35,510 nucleotides of DNA. Origin: Myxococcus llanfairpwllgwyngyllgogerychwyrndrobwllllantysiliogogogochensis (GTDB lineage: Bacteria > Myxococcota > Myxococcia > Myxococcales > Myxococcaceae). Below, one piece after another: positions 1-8,754 of the stretch. The position numbers and the translations under genes are program-made. The notes beneath the pieces were generated by a model. That model worked only from the letters and a program-made list of their open reading frames with translations. It did not search any database and was not told the DNA's origin. Location of the stretch: assembly GCF_006636215.1 (NCBI RefSeq), contig NZ_VIFM01000103.1:1-35510 (forward strand), given 5' to 3'. Every line of letters begins with the position of its first letter. Positions within the stretch are counted from its first letter, which is position 1.

Positions 1-11
1 TTAAGAGACAG

Positions 12-69
12 CTCTATCCCAATCCCACCCCGCCCCCATGTCGAGGGGCGGGGTGGGATTGGGATAGAG
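12..69. repeat. Perfect 25-bp inverted repeat with 8-nt loop
   Basis: Positions 12-36 are the exact reverse complement of 45-69, with an 8-nt loop at 37-44. The right arm ends 9 nt before the start codon at 79, in the place where a ribosome binding site is expected. No T-rich tract follows the hairpin on either strand, so it is not a typical intrinsic terminator. It could be a terminator without a U-tract, a translation-blocking hairpin, or an artefact of sequencing or assembly at a contig end (see findings). The repeat is seen directly; its role is unknown. Confidence 0.85.
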
Positions 70-78
70 TCACGCGCC

Positions 79-1248
79 ATGCGTTTTCCCGCCCTGAGCC
101 TCGGCCTGCTGCTGACCGCCCTCCCCGCCCTGGCGGGCCCCGGCGCGTTCGTGTCCGACGTCTCCGTGGACGCGGTGGAGCAGCCGGAGTCATCCAAGGT
201 CGTCTTCACCGTGGAGGCAGGGACGACGTACCCCCTGCTCAAGAAGGGCGGACCCGGGCGAGCCTGGTGCAAGCTGCGGGGTGTCTCCACCGAGGGCTGG
301 GTGCTGTGCGAAGGCGCCCAGGAGTCCGCGGTGCAAGCGGCTCCGAGCGCCGCGGTGCTGGCGGCCGCGGACCGTGCGGATTCGGCCCAGCGCGCCCAGG
401 CTCGGCAGCAGATGTTCGCGTCCCGCTCGGATGAGTCGGACGAGGAGCAAGCCGGGGGCGTCGTCGTCTCGGCACCCAGTGGCGCGGCCCCGCGCTACGA
501 AGGAGCCGCCCCGGCCGCGAGCGCTCCCCCCCCGACGGTGGCGGTGACTTGGAAGGCCGCCACGGGCTGTGCGACGACGTGCTCCCGCAAGCCGCTCTTC
601 GACAAGCGCCCCACGCTGTCCGCGATGGACAAGGAAGTGCTGGCGCTGTGCCCCGCGCGCCCGGATGTGAGCGTGAGCGCGAACGACGTGCGGCGCTTCG
701 TCACCCGTTACTACGACGACCCGCGCATCCAGCAGGCCCTGTCCGCGGCGGGACGCCCGGGCACGCGTCAGCCGAACATCGACTGGCTGACCAGCCTGTG
801 GGTGAGCACGGGTCCGCGCAACGCCTTCACACACGTGTTCTGCGGAGACGACTGGGATAGGGGCCCCATCGGCGGACTGCACTTCCTGCCGCGCTACGCG
901 CAGCTCGAGTCCGAGGGAAAGCTCTGCTACGGCGGCCCGGCGCGCGGGGGCGTGGCCAAGAACAAGGACAAGTACCTCATCCGCTACCAGGGCGTCGCGC
1001 CCTGGTCCTGTGGGGAGAAGCGGATGGGCGGCTTCTCCGAGGCCCCGGACGCGGTGGGCATCCTGTCGATTGGCACGCGGGCCTTCGCACGGTGCTGCGC
1101 CCGCGACGGTGCGAAGAAGGAAGGCGGCATCTACGGCGCGAAGGACCTGGGCGACACGCGCTGGCAGATCTGGTGCGGCACACGCAACGGCACCTACGGC
1201 ATCGCCACGCTCTACCCCACCGACGACGCCGCCACCTGCGGGGAGTGA
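79..1248 (+). CDS. Secreted Cys-rich protein, SH3-like N-terminus and EndoU-like nuclease domain
   Basis: A 389-residue protein with a clear Sec signal peptide (residues 1-19, ending ALA), which supports the ATG at 79 although no ribosome binding site is visible. Residues about 25-80 look like a bacterial SH3 domain (a KVVFTVEAGTTYPLL stretch, then W63 and GWVLC). Residues 85-160 are Ala/Pro/Ser-rich and probably a linker. The C-terminal part, about 164-389, has ten of the twelve cysteines, suggesting disulfides in an exported protein. It contains THVFCGDDW (H252) and GGLHF (H268), which resembles the two catalytic-His segments of EndoU/XendoU endoribonucleases (HVF-G-E followed by G-HNW), and a later IGTRAFARCC segment in the usual position of the EndoU IGTS strand. 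Nuclease activity is inference. It is convergent with the macroglobulin gene. Confidence 0.6.
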   Translation: MRFPALSLGLLLTALPALAGPGAFVSDVSVDAVEQPESSKVVFTVEAGTTYPLLKKGGPGRAWCKLRGVSTEGWVLCEGAQESAVQAAPSAAVLAAADRADSAQRAQARQQMFASRSDESDEEQAGGVVVSAPSGAAPRYEGAAPAASAPPPTVAVTWKAATGCATTCSRKPLFDKRPTLSAMDKEVLALCPARPDVSVSANDVRRFVTRYYDDPRIQQALSAAGRPGTRQPNIDWLTSLWVSTGPRNAFTHVFCGDDWDRGPIGGLHFLPRYAQLESEGKLCYGGPARGGVAKNKDKYLIRYQGVAPWSCGEKRMGGFSEAPDAVGILSIGTRAFARCCARDGAKKEGGIYGAKDLGDTRWQIWCGTRNGTYGIATLYPTDDAATCGE

Positions 1249-1372
1249 GCGCGGCCCTCCTCGGCGGCGAATGCGCCTGTCTTGGCGCGAAGGCGAGCCG
1301 CGATAGGTCCACGCGTGACGCCTGCGGCGAGACGGCCTCGCGAGGCCTGTAGCCCGGTCACCTGAAAACACC

Positions 1373-1405
1373 CAGGGCCCGCTCGTGTCTCCGAGTCGGG
1401 CCCTG
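1373..1405 (-). terminator. Probable intrinsic terminator of the macroglobulin gene
   Basis: A 9-bp perfect stem (1373-1381 with 1397-1405, CAGGGCCCG/CGGGCCCTG) lies 35 nt downstream of the minus-strand stop at 1440. Read on the minus strand it is followed within a few bases by GTGTTTTC, a short T-tract. On the plus strand there is no T-tract, so it serves the minus-strand gene better than the convergent secreted protein. Confidence 0.5.
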
Positions 1406-1439
1406 AGTCGAAACCAGGAGGACCGCCGTGAAGCCCGCG

Positions 1440-4400
1440 CTACTTCGCCGGCCCCACGGTGAGCACCGCGCCCGTCGAGTACGCGGTGAACTCCGGCGCG
1501 TACATGGACTGCACGGTGGCGGGACCCACGCGGAAGGTGCCCGCCATGTTCGCGCGCAGCCGGTACTTGAAGGTGTATTCACCCGCGGGCAGCCACTCGA
1601 AGAAGAAGTTGGTGCCCGAGTCGCGCGTCTCCTCGTACCAGACGATGCCCAGGTCCCATTTGTGGCGGGACTGCGCGTTCTCCGGCTCCAGGCCCGCGGC
1701 ACGCGGATCTCTCAGATGGACGTACTCCGCGGCGTGTTTCGTGCGCAGTGACAGCTGCACCTCCACCTCGTCGCCGGGGTTGAGCAGCGCCCCCTCGGCG
1801 AGCGGCTGGAGCACGGCCTCGCGGCCCTCGCGCTCGCGGCGGAAGTAGCGGCGCGACACCTGGAAGAAGTCCCCTCGGTCCTCGTCCGGCAGCTTCTCCG
1901 TGGAGAAGTGCCATGTGGCCGAGGCGAAGGCGAAGCCCTTCGTCGTCTTCTCCACCACCACGGAGCTCATCGTCTCCGGCCGGAGCTCCGGCCCCGGCAC
2001 CACCACCTGGTTCTTCTTCCCCGTGTACACGTCCGGCGCGAACTCCATCTGCACCACGCGCGGGCCCACCGTCACCTTCGCGTCCTCGCGGATGCCCAGG
2101 GCGCCCTCCGCCTCCAGGTACTTCACCAGCGCGTAGAGCGCCTCGGCCGTGGCGCGCGTGGACTTCCAGTGGTTGAGCTTCTTGTCGAGCAACAACCACT
2201 GCACCAGGCCCTCGCGCCGCTCGTCCTTCGGCTTGAGCTCCGTCAGCACGCGCAGGGCGAAGGCCTGCGTCTCCGTGGTGTCGTTGTACCAGAGCCAGCT
2301 GCGGTCCTCGGGCGCCCAGTAGGTGCCCAGGTCCTCCGTCGTCTTCGACGAGTCCATCACGCTGTCCCAGACCTTCAGCGCGTCCGACTGGCGTCCCGCG
2401 CGCTTCAACGTCAGCGACAGGTAGCCCTTCAGGTAGGGCGAGTGCTTCTTCCAGTGCATGAAGCTGAAGGCGAGCATCGCCTTGCGCTCATCCGCGGTCA
2501 GCGCCTCGCCGGTGTAGCTGGCATCCGGGTACGCGGAGGCCACGTAGTTGAGGAAGGTGATGAACTCCCAGCTCTGCCCCTTCTTCGTGAGCTTCTCCGC
2601 GTACTCCTCTCGGAAGTGCCGGGCCAGATAGCCCCACGCGTTGCGCGTCATGTCCTGCGGCACCTCGACGCCGTACTCCATGGCGCGCGACAGGCCGTGG
2701 ACGATGTAGAGCGTCATGTACGGCGACGGCGGGCCACCCGGCCACCAGGGGAAACCACCGCTGGACGTCTGTGCCTTGCGCAGCTTCCCCATGGCCGCGT
2801 CGCGCTCGGCGCGGGCAATCTTGGGGTCCAGCACCTTCACCAGGTCCTGGTCCGAATCCGGGCCGCCCTTCGCCATCTCCAGCCAGGGCGTCTCCTCCAA
2901 CGTCATCTTCCGATTGGGGTCCACCGAGTCCCAGGTCTCGAAGCGCGTGGGACGCTGGCTCATCTCCTTCGCCATCTTCGCCACGGCCGGATACTTCGCG
3001 TAGAGGCTGGCGAGGATGCCGGAGGACACGAAGCGGTTGAGCGTCTGCTCCGAGCACTCGTACGGATAGTTCACCAGGTACGGCAGGGACTGGAGCGCCG
3101 CGTAGAACAACTGCGTGTCCACGGTGACGACGAGCTGCTCGTTCACCCGCGTCGCGTCGCCCCCCTTCTTCAAGTCGTCGAAGCGCATCGTCTTGGAGCC
3201 CGGCCCCTTCAACGTGACGAAGCGCGACTGCGCCAGGTGGACGCGGCCGGGCAGCACGGGCAACGGCCGCAGCTCGCCGTCGCTCAGGTTCCCCGCGCGG
3301 GCCTCCACACGGAAGGCCACCGTCCCGACGCGCGCGGGCGTGGTGAGCGGGAAGCGCAGGTTCGTCCCCTTCCCCGGCGCCACCGTGAAGTTCTGCGACG
3401 CGCCCTTCACCCCAAACTCCGAAAGCAGGCTCTTGCGCGTCTCCGGGTCCACGATGTCCAGCGTGAGCGTGCCCTGGCGCGCCTCTTCCGACGCGTTGTT
3501 CACCACCACCTCCAGCACCGCGCGGTCTCCCTCACGCAGGAAGCGCGGCACGTAGGGCCGCACCATCAGCTCCTTCACGCTGCGGGTGGTGCGCTGCACC
3601 GAGCCGCCCTCCAGGTCCCTCGTCAGGCCGTGGACCCACACGCTCCACGCCGTCACCGAGTCCGGCACGGTGAACTCCAGCGTCGCGGACCCGTCAGCGC
3701 CCGTGAGGAGCTGCGGCACCCAGAACGCCGTCTCGGCGAAGTTGGAGCGCAGCGCGGCTGGTGCGGCCGCCTCGGCCTGGGCGGGAGCGCCTTGCAGCTT
3801 GTCCGCCGCGGCGTTCATCTCCTCCATCGGGGGCATGCCGGGCGGCGGCGGTGGAGCCTCGGGCTCTTCCCGCATCGACTTCTCCTTCGACTCGGAGCGA
3901 GCCACCGGCGCCGGGCGCGGCGCGGAGACACCTCCGAAGGACTCGAAGGACCGCGAGTTCCCATTCCGGTAGCGTCTGCGCCCTGGCCCTCCCAGGCCGT
4001 AGTTGTCCTCGAACTTCAGCCGATCCGAGGTCGGAGGCTCCCACTGGAAGGCCTCGCCATAGCCCTGGGAGACGAGCCACTGCGACTGCCCCATCGACAG
4101 GGACGACAGCAGGGACACCGACGACATGCGCGGCGGATAGAGCGAGGAGACACTCGGCGGCGAGTGCGGCGCGAACAGGTCCAACGACTGGTCGTACATA
4201 TACGCGAGCAGCTCGGCCGCGCCCGCCTCCACCTTCGCGCCCTTGGGGCCCTTCACCGTCACGCGGAAGGTCTCCTTCGCGCCCGGGCGGAGCTTGTCGC
4301 GGAACGTGGCGAACTCCAGGCTCAGCTCCTTGTTGTCCCACGGGACGAACACGTGCTCGGAGAACTGGACGAGCTGCCAGTCGCGCACGAGCGTCAGCAC

Positions 4401-7400
4401 CGCGGTGAAGCCTCCACGCAGCGCCTCCGTCACCGGCACCTCCACCACCGCCGGCGTCTGGCCGCCCACCAGCGACTTGCGCAGGACACGCTGGTCGCCC
4501 TGGTAGAGGTCCAGCATCAACGGCTGGCCCTCGAAGCCGGAGATGGCCAGCAACCGCGCCACCTCTCCGACGCGCACGCTCGAGTTCTCCACCGTCAGCG
4601 CCGCCGCCAGTGCGACGGGCGCGCGCGCACCCGCGACCAGCAGCTCGCGCGCCACCGTGAACTTCTGCCCGAACGCGTCCGTCGTCTCGTAGTGCAGCCG
4701 GTAGGCACCCGCCTTCAGCGAGGGCAGCTTCACGCGCGCAACACCATCCGCGCCGTGCTGCACGGTGCCCTTCGTCTGCTCCGCGCCGTCCTCCCAGCGA
4801 GCCATCACGGACTGCGGCTTGTACGTCTGCATCCACCGCGCCTGGAGCGCATCACCCGGCGTGGGCTTCTTCACCGCGTCCGGGTCCACCTCCAGGAGCG
4901 GGAGCGCGGGCTGCGGCTCGTCCGCGGGCATCAGCGGCTGCGTGGGCTGCTTCAACGCGACCAGGCGCCAGCGTCCCGCGCCCGGCTGCGGCGCACCGTC
5001 CAGGGTGGAGCGCACCAGTCGGACCTCGGCCTGCGAGCCTTCGCGCAGGAAACCCGTGTCCGTGTCCACGCGCCCCTCCACCGCGACGAAGCCCAGGCGG
5101 AAGGCCCGACTGGCCGAGCGCGTCTCGCCGCCCTCGTCCGTGGCATCGGCCTCCACGCGATAGCGCCACGTGAGGCCCGGCGTGCGCGCGGAGCGCTCAT
5201 CGGCCTCCGGGGTGAAGGTCACCTTGAAGCCGCCGTCCTCCTCCACCGACGACGAGCCCGCGGCCACGAGCTGCCGCTGCCGAGAGATGAAGCCGGAGTC
5301 GTACCACCACCACCAGGGCAGCACCGGCTCACGGTAGGCACGCCAGCGCACCGTGCCCGACGCCACGGGCAGGCCGAAGTAGTAGCGCGCCTCGCCCTTG
5401 AAGGTGGCCGGACGGTTCAGCCGCAGCGGCGCGTCCGCGTCCTTCAGCGTCACCTCGAAGGTGGGCCGCTTGTACTCCTCCACGCGAATCGTGGACGAGC
5501 CCCCGGACTCCACCTGCACCGTCCAGACGCCCAGCAGCCGCCCCGTCGGAACGGTGAACTCGCCCGCCACCGAGCCGAAGTCATTGGTGCGAACGTTGAG
5601 CCGCTCCACCTCCTGGTGGTTCGGGTCGATCAACCTCACCACCAGGCTGTGTTGCTCCAAGGTCTTGTACCGCGCCTGGTCTCCACGCCCTGAGAAGGCC
5701 ACCACCTTCCACTGCACCTTCTGCAAGGGCCGGTAGACGCTCCGGTCCGTGAAGACCAGGGACGACGTCGCCTCCTTCGGCGGCGAGCGGTTGTAGAAGG
5801 CCAGGCCATTGGGCAAGAGCAAGGCCCCGCGTCCCTCGCCCACCACCATCAGATACGAGCGGTAGCCCTGCCCCGGCGGCGCGGGGAAGGACACGTCACC
5901 CTGAGGATTCGTCCGGGCGCGGGCCGCCTCGCGGAAGCCGGTGCGGTAGTCCATCTGGATGAGCCGCACCAACACTTCCGAGGCGGGCTTGCCCGAGTCA
6001 CCCTTCAGGATGCGCGCCTCCATCGAGTTGCCCTCCACGTTCCGGGTGAGGGCCACCCACGGCGTCACGGCCAGGAAGGTGGCCTGGATGCGGTTGCCCT
6101 TCTCCCGGAAGTCCTCACGCGCGGAGGAGAGGATGAGGTACGTGCCCGTCTCCTTCAGCGGAGGCGTGACGAAGGTGCGGTGCAACTGGAAGTCGGGCGT
6201 CGCGGGGAGCTGGGTAGACCACGTCGTCGTGGGCTTGCGTCCCCGGTTGTAGCGCATCAGCTCGTCGCCTGAGGGCAGGACGTTGTAGTCGTCCACCTTC
6301 TTCAGCCGCGCTTCGACGTCGAGCAGGAACGCCCGGAAGTAGACCACCGGCACGTTGCGGTGGGTCACCTCGATGGAGCGGCGGTCCGCGCCGTCCGACT
6401 GCATGGAGGCGACGCGGAAATCAGGCGCCTCCAGCGTCTCCACCAGCGTGCGGCAGCGCGTGGCCCCCAGCGACTTCGGGTGGGCCTGCATTCCCTCCTT
6501 CGCCAGCGCATGCGCGCGCACCGCGTGGCCCGCGGCGTTCTCCTGCTCCGCGAGCAGTCCCTGCCCCATGGACCACCAGGGCACGTCCCGGAACGCGTTC
6601 AGGTGCGCGGCCAGGTGTTGACGGATGCTCGCGCGGTCCTCCGCCTCGGAGAAGTGCTGGTGCAGCACCTCGTAGCGACGAAGCCGGGCCTCCAGCGCCG
6701 CCTCACGCCGCCCGCCCGTCCGGTGCCACGCCTCCAGGTCCCCCAGCACCGCGGCCACCTTCACCAGCGGGTGGATGTTGGCATCCGTCAGCTCCACCGT
6801 TGGCGCGCCCTCCAGCAGCGAGCCCAGGTCCAACCGGAACACCTCGTTGGCCTGCTCGGGCCGCCAGTGCGAGCTGTCCGCCAGCAGCTCCACGCGCAGA
6901 TACGAGACGGCGTCGCGCAGCGTGGAGCGGATGCCCGCGGGATAGGTGTTGGGCTCGACGTACTCGGACAGCACCTTCACCGGCTCGGCGCCCAACGACT
7001 GCCGCTGCTTCCAGACGTCCTCGTAGGCGCGCTGGGCCTCGGTGAGAATCTGGTCGTACGTCCACGCCTTCAGGTCCACCGGCCCCGATGACGCCACCTG
7101 CTCGCGCTGCCGCACCTCCCAGCCGTACGCCTGCGCATAGGTGACGAGCGCGTTGGCGTAGTAGAGGTTCAGCGTCGCGCGAGCCAGCGCTCCCTTGGGC
7201 CAGGGTTGTTCGCGCAGGAAGCGCACCGCCGTCTCATAGCCGTGCAACGCCGAGCGGAGCTGTACGGTGCGAATCAGCGCGCGCGCCCACTCGGACTCGT
7301 CCGCGCCGTTGCGCGCCTGGGCGAGGCGGGCCTCCGCGGCCTGCGCGGCGGCCTCCACCTTCTGGTTCGACACCAGCGCGTCGATGTCCTTCCAGGAAGA

Positions 7401-7523
7401 GAGCGCCTTGGCCTGCGCCGCTCGGGCCACGGGCGTGGCGAGCAGCAACAGGGACAACAGCGACAGCGCGACAGCGGATGTCCAGGTCCGGAGGGTGTGG
7501 TGCATGGTCGGCACTCTAGACAC
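1440..7523 (-). CDS. Alpha-2-macroglobulin-like protein with thioester motif
   Basis: A 2027-residue exported protein of the bacterial alpha-2-macroglobulin (MG2/A2M) family, thought to trap proteases in the envelope. The GTG at 7523 opens the frame; the ATG at 7505 gives a cleaner signal peptide (MHHTLRTW then a Leu-rich core ending ARA) and may be the true start. There is no lipobox, so unlike E. coli YfhM it is not obviously a lipoprotein. Tandem MG-type beta-sandwich repeats fill the first 1100 residues. A low-complexity stretch near 1200-1290 (Arg/Asn/Ser, then PPPPPGMPP) precedes the FAETAFWVPQLLTG segment of the central A2M domain and may act as a bait-like region. The thioester motif CSEQ is intact at Cys1490-Gln1493, followed by the helical thioester domain. 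The C-terminus (YVHLRDPRAAGLEP, later MYAPEF) matches the terminal MG10-type domain. No pbpC neighbour, which partners it in enterobacteria. It lies 31-49 nt behind rlmE on the same strand. Confidence 0.92.
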   Translation of the reverse strand: MSRVPTMHHTLRTWTSAVALSLLSLLLLATPVARAAQAKALSSWKDIDALVSNQKVEAAAQAAEARLAQARNGADESEWARALIRTVQLRSALHGYETAVRFLREQPWPKGALARATLNLYYANALVTYAQAYGWEVRQREQVASSGPVDLKAWTYDQILTEAQRAYEDVWKQRQSLGAEPVKVLSEYVEPNTYPAGIRSTLRDAVSYLRVELLADSSHWRPEQANEVFRLDLGSLLEGAPTVELTDANIHPLVKVAAVLGDLEAWHRTGGRREAALEARLRRYEVLHQHFSEAEDRASIRQHLAAHLNAFRDVPWWSMGQGLLAEQENAAGHAVRAHALAKEGMQAHPKSLGATRCRTLVETLEAPDFRVASMQSDGADRRSIEVTHRNVPVVYFRAFLLDVEARLKKVDDYNVLPSGDELMRYNRGRKPTTTWSTQLPATPDFQLHRTFVTPPLKETGTYLILSSAREDFREKGNRIQATFLAVTPWVALTRNVEGNSMEARILKGDSGKPASEVLVRLIQMDYRTGFREAARARTNPQGDVSFPAPPGQGYRSYLMVVGEGRGALLLPNGLAFYNRSPPKEATSSLVFTDRSVYRPLQKVQWKVVAFSGRGDQARYKTLEQHSLVVRLIDPNHQEVERLNVRTNDFGSVAGEFTVPTGRLLGVWTVQVESGGSSTIRVEEYKRPTFEVTLKDADAPLRLNRPATFKGEARYYFGLPVASGTVRWRAYREPVLPWWWWYDSGFISRQRQLVAAGSSSVEEDGGFKVTFTPEADERSARTPGLTWRYRVEADATDEGGETRSASRAFRLGFVAVEGRVDTDTGFLREGSQAEVRLVRSTLDGAPQPGAGRWRLVALKQPTQPLMPADEPQPALPLLEVDPDAVKKPTPGDALQARWMQTYKPQSVMARWEDGAEQTKGTVQHGADGVARVKLPSLKAGAYRLHYETTDAFGQKFTVARELLVAGARAPVALAAALTVENSSVRVGEVARLLAISGFEGQPLMLDLYQGDQRVLRKSLVGGQTPAVVEVPVTEALRGGFTAVLTLVRDWQLVQFSEHVFVPWDNKELSLEFATFRDKLRPGAKETFRVTVKGPKGAKVEAGAAELLAYMYDQSLDLFAPHSPPSVSSLYPPRMSSVSLLSSLSMGQSQWLVSQGYGEAFQWEPPTSDRLKFEDNYGLGGPGRRRYRNGNSRSFESFGGVSAPRPAPVARSESKEKSMREEPEAPPPPPGMPPMEEMNAAADKLQGAPAQAEAAAPAALRSNFAETAFWVPQLLTGADGSATLEFTVPDSVTAWSVWVHGLTRDLEGGSVQRTTRSVKELMVRPYVPRFLREGDRAVLEVVVNNASEEARQGTLTLDIVDPETRKSLLSEFGVKGASQNFTVAPGKGTNLRFPLTTPARVGTVAFRVEARAGNLSDGELRPLPVLPGRVHLAQSRFVTLKGPGSKTMRFDDLKKGGDATRVNEQLVVTVDTQLFYAALQSLPYLVNYPYECSEQTLNRFVSSGILASLYAKYPAVAKMAKEMSQRPTRFETWDSVDPNRKMTLEETPWLEMAKGGPDSDQDLVKVLDPKIARAERDAAMGKLRKAQTSSGGFPWWPGGPPSPYMTLYIVHGLSRAMEYGVEVPQDMTRNAWGYLARHFREEYAEKLTKKGQSWEFITFLNYVASAYPDASYTGEALTADERKAMLAFSFMHWKKHSPYLKGYLSLTLKRAGRQSDALKVWDSVMDSSKTTEDLGTYWAPEDRSWLWYNDTTETQAFALRVLTELKPKDERREGLVQWLLLDKKLNHWKSTRATAEALYALVKYLEAEGALGIREDAKVTVGPRVVQMEFAPDVYTGKKNQVVVPGPELRPETMSSVVVEKTTKGFAFASATWHFSTEKLPDEDRGDFFQVSRRYFRREREGREAVLQPLAEGALLNPGDEVEVQLSLRTKHAAEYVHLRDPRAAGLEPENAQSRHKWDLGIVWYEETRDSGTNFFFEWLPAGEYTFKYRLRANMAGTFRVGPATVQSMYAPEFTAYSTGAVLTVGPAK

Positions 7524-7554
7524 AGGAGGCCGCCCAGGCGTTCCACATTACGGC

Positions 7555-8181
7555 TCAGGAAGTCGGAGTCGCCTCTCCCGAGGGGGCCTTGCGACGCAGC
7601 CCCACCAGATAGACCTCCATGCTGGCGCCGCGCGTTGCCTCGGGGCGAACCACCTTCACTTCCTCGAAGAGGGCGCGCACCTGGTTGCGGAAGTCCTCGA
7701 AGTCGCCGCCCATGAACACCTTCGCCACGAAGGACGAGCCCGGCCGGCCCCGCGCCACCGCGAGCTCCAGCGCCTTGCCCGCCAGCCGCAGGCTGCGCGC
7801 CTCGTCGGTGGCCTTGATGCCGCTCGTCTTCGGCGCCATGTCGGAGATGACCGCGTCGAACAGACCGTCATGCATCGCGGTCAGCTTCGCGTCGAAGTCA
7901 TCCGCGAGCACGTCCAACACCGCCGTGCGCACGTGCCGCTGCGTGAAGGGACGGATGGCGACGATATCCACGCCAATCACCTGCCCCGAAGCGCCCACGG
8001 CCTCCGCGAGAATCTGGAGGAACCCTCCAGGCGCGGCCCCCAGGTCGAGCACCACATGGCCCTTCTTCACCATGGGGAAGCGCTTGATGAGCTCGTCCAC
8101 CTTGAAGGCGGAGCGAGCGCGAAGGCCCTCCTGCTTGGCTTTCTGGAAATAGTGGTCTTTAGGACGGTAGGGCTTGCCCAT
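7555..8181 (-). CDS. rlmE: 23S rRNA (uridine-2'-O)-methyltransferase RlmE (RrmJ/FtsJ)
   Basis: This protein methylates the 2'-OH of U2552 in the 23S rRNA A-loop using SAM, acting late in large-subunit assembly. The 208-residue form starting MGKPYRPKDHYF at 8181 matches family length; a second ATG at 8202 would add seven residues but lacks a ribosome binding site, whereas GGGAG precedes 8181. The SAM motif LDLGAAPGGF is at 46-54. The catalytic tetrad K-D-K-E is complete at K27 (RSAFK), D114 (ISDMAP), K154 (FVAKVF) and E189 (SMEVYLV), with the spacing of E. coli RlmE. The macroglobulin gene follows on the same strand after a short gap, so the two may be co-transcribed. Upstream it is divergent from a small membrane protein gene, with about 97 nt between starts. 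Confidence 0.95.
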   Translation of the reverse strand: MGKPYRPKDHYFQKAKQEGLRARSAFKVDELIKRFPMVKKGHVVLDLGAAPGGFLQILAEAVGASGQVIGVDIVAIRPFTQRHVRTAVLDVLADDFDAKLTAMHDGLFDAVISDMAPKTSGIKATDEARSLRLAGKALELAVARGRPGSSFVAKVFMGGDFEDFRNQVRALFEEVKVVRPEATRGASMEVYLVGLRRKAPSGEATPTS

Positions 8182-8278
8182 GTCAGAGGGGCTCCCTACC
8201 ATCCGCTACTGTCTTCGGGAAGCCGGAGCGGTCGTGGGTGTCGAGGCCCGCGCAATGGCGGATCCGGAGGACGTTGAG

Positions 8279-8695
8279 ATGGGCACCCGGAGCTTGACGG
8301 CAGCGCTGTGCCTCACCCTGTTTTCGTCGGGTGGAGCGGTCTACTGCTACACCCGGGCGGACGCACTCCAGGTCCAGGGCCAGTGGCTGATGGAGCGAGG
8401 CACCGCCCAGGCCGAGGATTATGCGCTGCGGCTGGACGGCAAGGCCGCGGACGCCCAGCTGAAGACCTTCGCCGAGCGGCGCGGGGTGATGGAGAAGGCC
8501 CACCTGTGGGAGCGGGGCATGATGCTCGGCATCCTGGCGGCCGCCATGGCCCTGGTGGGCGCGTATGTGCTGTTCCTGCTCAAGCGCCTGGATGACCAGC
8601 TCCTGGATGCCATGGGCGACCTGCGCCCGTCCTCGCCCCCGTCGGTTGCTCCCTCGGAGCCCACGGGAGCACTCATGTCCAGCCTCCAACGGTAG
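8279..8695 (+). CDS. Small two-helix membrane protein, unknown function
   Basis: A 138-residue protein that I do not recognise. The reading frame stays open further upstream, but the ATG at 8279 has a GGAGG eight nt before it and puts a hydrophobic helix (residues about 7-24) at the N-terminus; an ATG at 8255 is the main alternative. A charged, probably helical segment (30-80) separates this from a second hydrophobic helix (about 82-102, GILAAAMALVGAYVLFLL). The C-terminal 30 residues are Pro/Ser-rich. This gives two membrane passes joined by an extra-membrane helical loop. It is divergent from rlmE and followed by a zinc-ribbon gene on the same strand 59 nt later. Confidence 0.7.
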   Translation: MGTRSLTAALCLTLFSSGGAVYCYTRADALQVQGQWLMERGTAQAEDYALRLDGKAADAQLKTFAERRGVMEKAHLWERGMMLGILAAAMALVGAYVLFLLKRLDDQLLDAMGDLRPSSPPSVAPSEPTGALMSSLQR

Positions 8696-8754
8696 GACTC
8701 CCAGGCGCCTCGGCGCGCTGGCACAATGGCGACCCTGCTCTCGCGGAGGTGGCC

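Noticed and set aside
190..1371. 393-codon open frame opposite the EndoU-like gene
   Set aside because: Arg-rich shadow; the plus-strand gene has a signal peptide and conserved Cys/His pattern.
1908..5693. 1261-codon open frame opposite the macroglobulin gene
   Set aside because: It lies wholly antisense to a recognised gene, its product is Arg/His/Leu-rich without domains, and such shadows arise from third-position GC bias.
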